Assembly (NCBI GenBank): GCA_963732335.1
Contig: CAVSZO010000063.1
Location: 558,001 to 622,000, forward strand
Direction of reading: 5' to 3'
Origin: Desertimonas sp963732335
GTDB lineage: Bacteria; Actinomycetota; Acidimicrobiia; Acidimicrobiales; Ilumatobacteraceae
DNA: 64,000 nt
In this document: positions 36,352 through 44,254 of the stretch, in pieces
How the letters are laid out: each line of letters begins with the position of its first letter
How positions within the stretch are numbered: the first letter of the stretch is position 1
Notes under the pieces: model-generated
Databases searched by the model: none
What the model was told of the DNA's origin: nothing
Seen by the model: the letters and a program-made list of their open reading frames with translations, nothing else
Made by a program: the position numbers and the translations under genes

Positions 36352-37337
36352 CCGCCCTCACCGAACGGCTCGACGATGTGCTTGGCGATCAGGTCGAGCT
36401 GCACGACGTCGGCCGACAGCGTGTGCAGCATCAAGTATTCCACCCCCGCCTCCACCCTGGCCTGCACCTTGCGCTGGATGTCGTCGATGGTCCCAGGCAT
36501 GTACACCTCGTCGATGTATTCCCACGGACGCTCGTCGCTCACGATGTCGCCGAACCGGGCCTGCTGTATGGCTTGGATCTGGTCGGCGGTCCCCTGCTCC
36601 TCGATCCACGTGAAGTTCTCGTGGGCGACGGTGAACTGTGCGGAGCGGCCGGCCTCGGCCCGCGCCGCGGTGATCAGCTCCCGATCGGCGGCGATCAGGT
36701 CGGGCGGGCATGTCGGCCGGGCGATCCAGCCGTCAGCGGCGGCGATCCGGCGCAACACGTTGGGGTTCATCGTCGGGAGCTCCGGCGATGCCTCGTGGGC
36801 GAGCTGACTGCCGCCCGCCGCCCACACCGGCGGCGGCGGGTCGAGGCGCGGCTCGACGATCACATCGTCGAGGTCGTAGTAATCGCCTTGGAAGTCCACG
36901 GGCTCGCCGCCGAACAGTGCCATCGTGGCCGCGAGCACCTCGTCGGTCCGCCCACCCCGCTCGGATTTGTCGACGCCACAAGCGGTGAACTCGGGACCGT
37001 ACCAGCCGGTGCCTATGCCGTAGACGTAGCGGTGGCCCGAGAGGTAGTGCAGCGTGGCAACCTCCTTGGCCAGCACGACCGGCTGGCGCGTCGGCAAGAT
37101 GAGGATCGATGTCCCGAGCTTTACCCGATCGGTCACGGCGGCGACGTGCGACAGCGTCATCAGCGAGTCGAGCCAGCTGACGCAGTAGAACCGATGAGCG
37201 GTGACGATGTGGTCGGTGATCCACAACGAGTCGAAGCCGAGCTCCTCGGCACGCCGCGCGAACCGGCGCACGTCGGCGGGATGGCTGCGCTCCCTTCCCC
37301 GAATGATGAACGACGGCAAGAAGACGCCGAACTTCAC
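36348..37337 (-). CDS. LLM-class (F420/FMN-dependent) oxidoreductase
   Basis: 329 residues from ATG 37337. MKFGVFLPSFIIRGRERSHP, RRAEELGFDSLWITDHIVTA, KLGTSILILPTRQPVVLAKE and VYGIGTGWYGPEFTACGVDK are the luciferase-like TIM-barrel landmarks; GGSQLAHEASPELP lies near the cofactor site. These enzymes transfer hydride from F420H2 or use FMN with oxygen to open or reduce rings. Overlaps its neighbours by ATGA. Cofactor cannot be decided from sequence, but the fold subgroup is common for F420 in actinobacteria. Confidence 0.88.
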   Translation of the reverse strand: MKFGVFLPSFIIRGRERSHPADVRRFARRAEELGFDSLWITDHIVTAHRFYCVSWLDSLMTLSHVAAVTDRVKLGTSILILPTRQPVVLAKEVATLHYLSGHRYVYGIGTGWYGPEFTACGVDKSERGGRTDEVLAATMALFGGEPVDFQGDYYDLDDVIVEPRLDPPPPVWAAGGSQLAHEASPELPTMNPNVLRRIAAADGWIARPTCPPDLIAADRELITAARAEAGRSAQFTVAHENFTWIEEQGTADQIQAIQQARFGDIVSDERPWEYIDEVYMPGTIDDIQRKVQARVEAGVEYLMLHTLSADVVQLDLIAKHIVEPFGEGG

Positions 37338-38269
37338 CCCGGTACCTCAGCGAGCAGGCCGACGTCGGCCAGAACGCTGGTCAGGAAAGCCCGCTCCGCG
37401 TCGTCGATGCCGAACAACGGGAGGCGGACATGGGCGGCGTCGAGCACGCCGAGGATGCGGAGGCATTCCTTGAGCCTGACTCGGTAGTCGCCGACCGGCC
37501 GGGCGAACACGGCGTCGGCGAGCCGCTGCACACGGCGCCCGAGCGCCGTTGCCTCGTCGATACGTCCGGCGTTCCAGGCGTCGATCATGGCCACCTGCTC
37601 CTTGGTCATCACCGCGCCGAATCCGATCAACGCTCCCGTCGCGCCGAGGAAGAACGACTCGAGGATAAAATTGTCGTTCCCGGTCAGAAGCGTGATCGGC
37701 CGGGGCAGGTCTTCAATGAGACGTGCCGTGTCGACGAAACGGCGAGCGTCGAAGGAAGCCTCCTTGATCGCCACGACACCCTCGACCGACGCCATTGCCC
37801 GCAGGGTGTCGGGCTGGAAGTTGAGCCCGGCGAGCGCCGGCTGCAGCTGGAAGAGGATCAGCGGCAGCCCGACTTCAGCGATCGCCTCGTGGTAGGCGAC
37901 AGGGATGCGCGGGTCGAGTGGCTCGCTCAAGTAGGCGGGGATCGGGAACACCAAGAAGGCATCGGCGCCGGCGACCTTGAACTCGGCCGCCTGGCGGACA
38001 GCTGCGGCCGTCGACGGTCCGGCCACGCCGGCAACGATGGGGATGTCTGTCGTCTCCCGGACGACCTCGAGGGTGCGCACCTTCTCCTCGTGGGTCAGGT
38101 GCGGCCCCTCGCCGGTGTCGACGTTGATCGCCAGTGCGACCGGGCCCTGATCGACGACCCAGCGGATGTACGTCCGCAATCCGGGCTCGTCGACGCTCCC
38201 GTCGGCATGCATCGGCAGCACGGTGGCCGGGATGAGTCCGCTGAGATCGAGGGTGCGATTCGCCGTCAT
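37334..38269 (-). CDS. Dihydrodipicolinate synthase-family lyase/aldolase
   Basis: 311 residues from ATG 38269 behind CTGGAGCTCC; the frame is open further upstream but is not protein-like. SGLIPATVLPMHADGSVDEP opens the (beta/alpha)8 barrel, NVDTGEGPHLTHEEKVRTLE is the phosphate/carboxylate-binding region, and the Schiff-base lysine is in GVVAIKEASFDA. Relatives are pyruvate-dependent aldolases, dehydratases and sugar-acid lyases. It is the first gene of the catabolic locus and sits directly behind a perfect LacI-type operator, so it is presumably induced with the whole pathway. Substrate not determinable. Confidence 0.87.
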   Translation of the reverse strand: MTANRTLDLSGLIPATVLPMHADGSVDEPGLRTYIRWVVDQGPVALAINVDTGEGPHLTHEEKVRTLEVVRETTDIPIVAGVAGPSTAAAVRQAAEFKVAGADAFLVFPIPAYLSEPLDPRIPVAYHEAIAEVGLPLILFQLQPALAGLNFQPDTLRAMASVEGVVAIKEASFDARRFVDTARLIEDLPRPITLLTGNDNFILESFFLGATGALIGFGAVMTKEQVAMIDAWNAGRIDEATALGRRVQRLADAVFARPVGDYRVRLKECLRILGVLDAAHVRLPLFGIDDAERAFLTSVLADVGLLAEVPG

Positions 38270-38356
38270 GGGAGCTCCAGTCGATTGGAAGGGACCGGGA
38301 AACGAGATTTTCGGAAGCCGAGCCAGGGATCGAGGGGCATCTACCCGGGACCCGAA

Positions 38357-38372
38357 TGGCAAGCGCTTGCCA
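38357..38372. promoter_or_regulatory. Perfect LacI-type operator
   Basis: TGGCAAGCGCTTGCCA is a perfect 16-bp palindrome with the central CG of LacI/GalR-family operators. It lies 88 bases upstream of the DapA-like ATG at the head of a locus that encodes its own LacI regulator. A half-matching site occurs before the transporter genes (32484-32499). Confidence 0.85.
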
Positions 38373-38424
38373 CATACCAAACCACGGCGGGTGTGGGTTG
38401 TCAATCGGATGGGTCAAGCGCTGC

Positions 38425-38646
38425 TTAGCCGATTGCCATCTGTTCCCACATGATCTGGCCGATCACGCCGTTGTTACATACAACGACCTTGATCGGCATC
38501 TCGTAGCGGGTAGCGTTAGCATTTCGGCCATCAACATGCGAAATCAGCCGTCACCGACGAACGCGATGAACTGCCGGCCGGAAAGCCAACTGCGCCGCCA
38601 GCGTGTACGGCAAGCCGGGCGCCATTGTAGCCAAGTTTCCAGAGAG
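38425..38646 (-). pseudogene. Thiamine-pyrophosphate enzyme, C-terminal fragment
   Basis: The minus strand begins GNLATMAPGLPYTLAAQLAF at the very edge of the AT-rich island. After frame changes it continues QFIAFVGDG (the GDG start of the TPP/Mg motif), MLMAEM and MPIKVVVCNNGVIGQIMWEQ, then MAIG and stop. This is the TPP-binding domain of the acetolactate-synthase/pyruvate-oxidase superfamily. The other two domains are missing, as is the usual C-terminal extension. It is a dead remnant whose 5' part was replaced by the island. Confidence 0.7.
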
Positions 38647-38925
38647 AAATAATGAAGAGAGGCGAAGATGTCGAAGGAAGAGCTGCACACGAGGAGATAG
38701 TTCAAGAGTAGACGCACAGAAACGAGAAGAAGAAGATATGTAGATAGAAGACAAGCATCAGGTAATGCGGCTGGAAAGGATCAAGTTGAGAGTAAAAAAG
38801 TGAGGATAAGTAGTTAAGAAAATTGAAAATAGAAAAAAGAATAAAATAGAGGAAGAAAAGTAAAAGAAATTGAGATAAAGAAGTGGTAAAAGGAGTGTGT
38901 AAGTGTATATGGTGTGGCGCGACGC
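38647..38925. other. Purine-rich, AT-rich island foreign to the surrounding sequence
   Basis: About 280 bases made mostly of A and G on the plus strand (for example GAGAAGAAGAAGATATG and AAGAAAATTGAAAATAG), with very few C residues, inside DNA that is otherwise strongly GC-rich. All six frames lack recognisable protein. The left edge coincides with the truncation of the TPP-enzyme gene. Normal composition returns at about 38,930. It may be a foreign insert, a polypurine low-complexity tract or an assembly/base-calling artefact. Confidence 0.6.
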
Positions 38926-39133
38926 GATGCTCGGCGACTGGCTCGTACGCCCACGTAGCGCTGCCTAGGCTGCGGCATTGTCGGTCACTGCGTCCGAACC
39001 CAGCGGAGAAGTTGCTTGATGAACGACGCCGGGGCGGATCTTGAACCCTGCAGCGGTGGTACGGTCTAGCTGCCTTCAACAGCGAGGGTGCCGCGTCGTT
39101 GGTAGCCGTTTGATCAGGCGCGGGACCTTGTCC

Positions 39134-40344
39134 ATGGTGACGATCGTTGTGGGGTGTCCACTGGATCCATTCGACGCTGGCGATCCTGTCGCCGATCTTG
39201 AGGCCGCAAATCTGCACGTGTCGGATCTGCTGGAGTTGTTGTTGGAACGTGTCGAGAAGCTGCTCGAGGTCGATACGGCGGCGATCTTGTTGTTGGACCG
39301 TGACGGTTCGCAGCTTGTTGCGCGCTCGGCGCGGGGTCTCGAGGATGAGGTGCGCCAGGGTGTTCGGGTGCAGGTCGGTAGGGGTTTCGCTGGACGGATC
39401 GCGGCAACCAGGACACCGGTCATACTCGACGACGTCGGTCCACACGCGGTGGTCAATCCGATCTTGTGGCGACGCGGTGTCCGTTCGATGCTCGGCGTGC
39501 CCTTGATCGCCGACGGGCGTCTGCTCGGGGTGATGCACGTCGGCACGCTGCAACCCCGCCGATTCAGCGGCGATGACAGCGCTGTGCTCGAGCGAGAGGC
39601 GACTCGGGTCGCCAAAGTGGTCAGCGATCATCAAGCGTTGGCCGAGCGGTTGACGGCACGCACACTGCAAGACAGCCTGCTCCCGGGCCGCCTGCCAGAC
39701 ATTGGTGGCCTCGAGTTCGCTGCTCGGTTCGTCGCCGAAGAGGACCTTGGCGTTGGCGGAGACTGGTTCGACGTGTTCAGGCTTCCGGACGGTCACGTCG
39801 GCATCGTCGTGGGTGATGTCGCTGGATTCGGATTGCGTGCGGCGATCGTGATGGGTCGGCTGCGCAGCGCCTTGCGCGCCTACGCCATCGAATCGTCGAC
39901 CCCGAGTGAAGCGCTCAGACGTCTCGACCGCAAGTTTGCCCATTTCGAATCCGACGAGATGGCAACGGTGCTGTACATCATGATCGCGCCTGATCTGGCC
40001 AGCTTCACGTGGTCATCGAGCGGGCACCTGCCGCCGGTCGTCGCCAGGCCCGGTCACGATGCAAGCATGCTGGATGTTCTCCTAATCCACCGATCGGTTT
40101 GAAAGTTCCCGGACACCACGTCGACACAAGCGCAGAGTTGCTCCCGGCGACCACTGTCGGCTGTTTCACCGATGGCTTGGTCGAGCGACGTGGAGAGTCG
40201 ATCGACGTCGGGCTCGCCCGTTTGTGCGCCGCGTTCTCTGCCGGTGAACCCGAGGAAGTGTGCAGCACCGTCATGACAGAACTCATCGGCTCCTCAACGG
40301 TTTTCGACGACACCACGCTGCTCGTGTTTCGCCGGGTCGTATGA
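39134..40344 (+). pseudogene. GAF-PP2C (SpoIIE-type) serine phosphatase, one frameshift
   Basis: ATG 39134. The N-terminal GAF domain covers residues about 20-165 (LLERVEKLLEVDTAAILLLD, GRIAATRTPVILDDVGPHAV, SMLGVPLIADGRLLGVMHVG). A linker helix DSLLPGRLPDIGGLEFAARF follows, then the PP2C/SpoIIE domain with metal-binding Asp in GVGGDWFDVFRLPDG and VGIVVGDVAGFG. A base is missing near 40090; the end (TTVGCFTDGLVERRGESIDV, FDDTTLLVFRRVV) lies in the next frame. Such proteins dephosphorylate anti-anti-sigma factors in stress or light signalling. No partner kinase or STAS gene is adjacent. The rejoined protein would be about 400 residues. Confidence 0.8.
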
Positions 40345-40412
40345 CGCCGGGCTGTTCCACAACTCAGTTACTCCGACCACGCCGAGGTTCGGCTCCGGCA
40401 CCCGTGACCCCT

Positions 40413-41143
40413 GACCTATTGTCGCGGCGCATCACTTCGCCGCACGGAACGACCGATGTACGGCAACTGGCGAACAACGTGCCACCGCCCACTACACCTG
40501 TGGCCACACCCAGCAGTCCAGCGGCTGGCCCCGATGCGACTGCCACAACATTGAAGTCACCGCACTCGACAACCTGGTGTGGCAGTCGATCACCAACCGG
40601 TTGCTCGACGACATCGTGTACGAAGCCGACGACACGAGCCGGGCCGAACTCGCCGACTCGGCGAACTCCGCACACCACGCCGTCGCCGCGGCAACCGGCA
40701 CCGCCACCACCGTCGACCGTGCCGAACGGATGTGGCGGATCGCCACCGGTGTCCGCGACGCCGTGGCGCGAGGCGACCAGGTGCTGCGCCATCGAATCGT
40801 CGAGCTACTCGACGCCCGTGTGCACATCACCGGCTGGCACACCTGCCCGACCTGCGCCGGCAACGGTTGGCTGCCAGACCCCCGCGTACTAACCCAAGGT
40901 CAAGGTCCGCCCACCCGACCAACGCATGCAAGCACTCAAATGCCCCACCTGCCACGCCTACGAGACTACCTCGCCGACATCGAAGTCACAGGCACCCTCC
41001 CCGCACTATCGACCCAGACACCAACATCGGACGCGGCACCCCGTTCCGCATCGTCACCTCGCCGGAAGACGACCGGGGCGACTCGGCCCAGCGGCACACC
41101 CTCAGTCCAGAGCAGGGATGACCGAACCCAACGAGTGAAGTGA
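40413..41143 (+). pseudogene. Serine-recombinase-like C-terminal region, no start
   Basis: The frame opens after TGA at about 40412 without any start codon. It reads ATAHYTCGHTQQSSGWPRCD and CHNIEVTALDNLVWQSITNR, a Cys-rich motif resembling the recombinase zinc beta-ribbon with the following ALDNLVW helix. A helical region and VHITGWHTCPTCAGNGWLPD follow; a further CPTC (QALKCPTCHAY) lies in another frame near 40940. The catalytic resolvase domain is absent. I judge it a truncated large serine recombinase or a related zinc-ribbon protein; the call is tentative. Confidence 0.45.
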
Positions 41144-41289
41144 ATCGCACACGGATGCGACACGCCTGCCCTCCTCTGCTCTCTGCTCCCCTGCTCTGTT
41201 TGCGGAAGCAAGGCGGACGGTTCCAGCCAGCAACAAGCCGCTCGTCCTCGAGACGACGGCCACATCCGTCTGCCGAATCGGTGTGCTCG

Positions 41290-41786
41290 TCGAGAGCAAC
41301 CCGTCACGATCCGGGTGCTGAGCACCCTCGGTCACCTTGGCGTTGGCCTGCATCGAGTAGCCAAGACGATGCAACATGCGCAGCACTGTGCGTGAGGACA
41401 CGTCGAAGCCTCGCCGGACAAGCTCGTCGGCCAGCTTCGTCGACAACTTCGACGTCCAGCGCAGCAACGACATCGGGTTGCCGCGGGTCTCGGGATGGGC
41501 TAGGCCGTCGAGCACCCTCGAGCAGACCGGGCTGCTTGTCGATCATCGGCTTGTCGCCACCACCCACGGCCCGCAGACGGGCCGACGGCTCGATACCGAC
41601 AACGACCTCGTCTTTGGCTTTGATCACCGTGTTCCGGCTCATCCCCGACGCCGCCGCGACCGCGGTCTTGCCGCCCCGGCCCAACATCTCAGCCGTCGCG
41701 CCGGCCACCACGCGCCGCTGCAGCTCGTTCATATGCGGCAACACCACCGTGAAGAATCGCTCGAGCCCCTCCGGCGTGATCTCCAC
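41290..41786 (-). pseudogene. ISAzo13-family transposase, N-terminal half, frameshifted
   Basis: From ATG 41786 the minus strand reads ERFFTVVLPHMNELQRRVVA and MLGRGGKTAVAAASGMSRNT, the helix-turn-helix start of ISAzo13-type transposases. After a frame change near 41515 it continues LAHPETRGNPMSLLRWTSKL, STKLADELVRRGFDVSSRTV and LHRLGYSMQANAKVTEGAQH. It then loses homology at about 41290, before the DDE catalytic domain. A piece of the missing C-terminal end from another copy lies at 42425-42690. Confidence 0.75.
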
Positions 41787-41814
41787 ACCATCGCACTACT
41801 ACGCGTGACTAACC

Positions 41815-41840
41815 TGTTGTGGACTCTTAAGTCCACAACA
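41815..41840. repeat. Perfect 11-bp inverted repeat
   Basis: TGTTGTGGACT and AGTCCACAACA flank the four bases CTTA. It lies between the divergent starts of the transposase remnant (41786) and the SnoaL-like gene (41858). It could be an operator, a transposon end or a small terminator. It ends only 18 bases before the SnoaL-like ATG, which favours an operator overlapping the promoter or transcript start. Confidence 0.5.
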
Positions 41841-41857
41841 TTTGGCAGCGTGTCATT

Positions 41858-42247
41858 ATGAGTGATCTAACCAGAAGAGAACCGATCCACGATCCCCAGG
41901 AATTGGAGCGGCAGTTGGTGGTTAGAGAGAACGCAGGTGACGTCAGTGGCATGACCGCCTTGTTTGAGCCGGACGCGGTGATTGAGCTTAACGGCGGGCT
42001 CAACGACGGACGGCTAGTGCGAGGCAAGGAAGCTATTCATGAGTTTTTCACCAAACTCCAAGTTACTGGGTTGGGACCGGAAGGACGAAGGTTCAGGCTC
42101 GGGGAGCAGCGCCCAGCACTCATTTGCGGTGATCTGGCCCTCACTTCGACGCGCAGCCTTGATGATGACATAACCTCTGAGGTTGCGCGGCGCCAAGACG
42201 ATGGAACGTGGCTCTGGGTGATCGACAGGTGGTCTGTCAACTGGTGA
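41858..42247 (+). CDS. SnoaL/NTF2-like protein
   Basis: 129 residues from ATG 41858. ELERQLVVRENAGDVSGMTA, LFEPDAVIELNGGLNDGRLV and RGKEAIHEFFTKLQ form the first helices and strands of the NTF2-like cone fold; ARRQDDGTWLWVIDRWSVNW is the typical last strands. The family includes polyketide cyclases, isomerases and many uncharacterised small proteins. Base composition is less GC-rich than the neighbours, and the gene sits between two IS remnants, so it probably arrived by transfer. No catalytic Asp/His pair can be assigned with confidence. Confidence 0.8.
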   Translation: MSDLTRREPIHDPQELERQLVVRENAGDVSGMTALFEPDAVIELNGGLNDGRLVRGKEAIHEFFTKLQVTGLGPEGRRFRLGEQRPALICGDLALTSTRSLDDDITSEVARRQDDGTWLWVIDRWSVNW

Positions 42248-42424
42248 TTGACAGAGACTTAGTCGGTCGAGCGTCGAGCGTTGTGGTTGGCGATCAGCAT
42301 GATCCAACCTGCCAACGATATGAGATCGAACCGCTCGGGAATCAAGGTGGGCGGCCATCAAGCGTCCTCGGCTTCGATCGCCAGCATCATGACGGCGCTC
42401 TACTTCACAAGCCTCACTTAGGGC

Positions 42425-42826
42425 TCACGCCAGGTCTGATTGAGCGTTGAAGGTGTAGTTCCATTCGCCGTGCCAGTCGCGGGGTTCGATCGGCACGGCG
42501 GCGAGTTCGGTATCGGTGATCTTGACGCCTTTGGGATACCAGTTCGGGTCGTGGGCGGCTTGGATCGTGAGTCCAGTGCTGGTCGCGGTGGCGGAGATGA
42601 GTTCGATGATGGTGCGCAGGCTGGTGAGCGGTCGGCCGCGCCAGTTCATCGTGATGAAGCTGAACGTGCGGTGCTCGATGCGGTTCCACTTCGACGTGCC
42701 GGGCAGCGCCTTGGCCGTGAGTCGGGTCAGCCTAGAGAACTCGCCAATCGTCAGCAACAGTCCGGGCGAGCCTTCGAGCGTCACGTCGCCGATCATCAAC
42801 CTTTCCCCCAGCGTCGAGTCAAACAA
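42425..42826 (-). pseudogene. Chimera: MerR-family start fused to ISAzo13 transposase end
   Basis: 133 residues in one open frame. Residues about 15-42 (LLLTIGEFSRLTRLTAKAL) are the start of a MerR-type helix-turn-helix. At ALPGTSKWNRIEHRTFSFIT the sequence switches abruptly to the C-terminal end of an ISAzo13 transposase, continuing MNWRGRPLTSLRTIIELISA and PIEPRDWHGEWNYTF to a stop. Neither half is functional. The join points to an IS that inserted in a merR gene and was later largely deleted. Confidence 0.7.
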
Positions 42827-42874
42827 GCCACCACGACCGGCCAGTAACGCGTCTCATCGACGACGCCGTACCCA

Positions 42875-42990
42875 GCCTCCGACTGGTGATCACAGCCGGT
42901 GACGAGCTCGAACCGCGGCCAAGTCGTTGGTAGGGAATGCGCCCACGGTCCGGACGAACTCCTTACCCACCACACGGCCCGCAGAAGCGC
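42875..42990 (-). repeat. Dispersed hairpin repeat, copy A (partial, inverted)
   Basis: The minus strand matches the copies at 48183-48535 and 50772-51134 over about 90-110 bases. Shared blocks are GTAAGGAGTTCGTCCGGACC, GTGGGCGCATTCC and CGAGCTCGTCACCGGCTG (with small differences). The hairpin arms are 42929-42936 and 42960-42967; one arm has a mismatch (TCCCTACC). Flanks diverge completely beyond the core. Confidence 0.65.
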
Positions 42991-43186
42991 GCTCTCACGG
43001 AACTCGGCTGGAGGAGAACCATCCGCGCCGACCGCATGCCGGACGCACACCGTTGACGAGGGCGTTGGCATCAAGAACTCCGCGCGGCATAGACGCCAGT
43101 TCGCACATGGCGTCGCGGCGGTCCGGCTGCGCCGCTATCCGGTCAACGACTTGTGCCAGCCCGGGAGAGCAGGCTGTGGCGTCAGC

Positions 43187-43597
43187 TCACCAGGCCCTGG
43201 TGCGGGTGGGCGCGATCCGGATCGTGATCGGGTAGTCCGCGGCGAGCTGCTCAGGCGTCGTCTGCAGGGCGGATCGGATCGCTTCGCCATACTTCGTGAA
43301 GTACGCCTCGAGCAGTTGCGCGGGTAGCTCGCCTTCGAGCGACGCCGTGCCTTCGATCGTGATGATGTTGCCGCCGTGACCGTCGTCGGCGAGGTGGAAG
43401 GCCACTCGGGGGTTGGCCATGATGTTCCGCACCTTGCCGGCCCGAGCTTGGCTACGCAGCCACAGCGATGCTCCGTCCCAGATGAACCACACCGGTGACG
43501 ACTGGGGTTGACCGTCGGCACCGGCGGTCGTCAGCCAGCCGACGCCGTCGCCGGTCAGGCGTTGCGCGGGTCCGTCCTGCTGCAGCACGTCGGTCAT
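43187..43597 (-). CDS. PPOX-class F420-dependent oxidoreductase
   Basis: 136 residues from ATG 43597. LTTAGADGQPQSSPVWFIWD, LRSQARAGKVRNIMANPRVA and FHLADDGHGGNIITIEGTAS give the split-barrel FMN/F420 fold; length and spacing match the actinobacterial PPOX F420-dependent subfamily (TIGR03667-like). These small enzymes reduce quinones, biliverdin-like or other conjugated compounds. The gene stands alone between a repeat copy and a long non-coding stretch. Confidence 0.88.
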   Translation of the reverse strand: MTDVLQQDGPAQRLTGDGVGWLTTAGADGQPQSSPVWFIWDGASLWLRSQARAGKVRNIMANPRVAFHLADDGHGGNIITIEGTASLEGELPAQLLEAYFTKYGEAIRSALQTTPEQLAADYPITIRIAPTRTRAW

Positions 43598-44254
43598 CGG
43601 TCCTCCTCGTCCACGTCTTTCGTCGACAACCGAGGGTAGGCGCGATAGGCGGTGAAACCCTTCGGCTGCAGGTCTGTCGAATCGGTGCGCTCGTTAAAGG
43701 GAGCACGCGAAGCCTGGCCCCGAGGCGCAGGTCCGGCGATAGCTGCCCTGGCCGGTGTCTACCGCCATGATCGAGCGTCTCATCACCGAGGGCCGGCTCG
43801 CACGCACTGCCGTGGGCCTGACCGGTCCCGCCTGAGGACACCACCGCACCACAGCGGCCCGGGTTGTGCGCCCGCTCGTAGGAACCACCGGTCCACCGGC
43901 AGCCTCTCTTGGCACGCCGGCTATCGGCGCAACAACTCCGGGCTGGCGGACAGTCGACGACGCGGGACTTGGCACCGTCGAGGGTGTGCGACCAGCGGGA
44001 CATGCCGGTGTCAAGGCTCAATCGGGCAGCGTCGGGCCACTCGACGTGGGTGGTGTAGTCGCGGTCGAGTGCCAGGCGATCGTCTCGGCGAGGGTCCGAG
44101 CCGGACGCGTTCGCGTCCCTGGGGCGACGTCGGCGTCCCCGGCGCAGGAATCGGCCGGCTCGACGGCCGACTGGGGTTCCACTGAGGCCGGTAACGCTCG
44201 GGTAACGCCCTCATGGGACCCTGCGTCGACCCGAACCCAACAAGGAGAACGCAA
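43598..44254. other. No gene recognised
   Basis: About 650 bases with long open but Arg/Gly/Pro-rich frames on both strands and no recognisable motif. It must hold the promoter of the metalloprotease gene. Possibly decayed coding DNA. Confidence 0.4.

Noticed and set aside
37334..38404. Longer DapA-like protein starting at 38404
   Set aside because: The extra 45 codons would cover the LacI operator and are not protein-like; ATG 38269 matches the family start.
38702..39943. 413-residue minus-strand ORF
   Set aside because: It is the reverse of the phosphatase gene running into the AT-rich island; no protein-like features.
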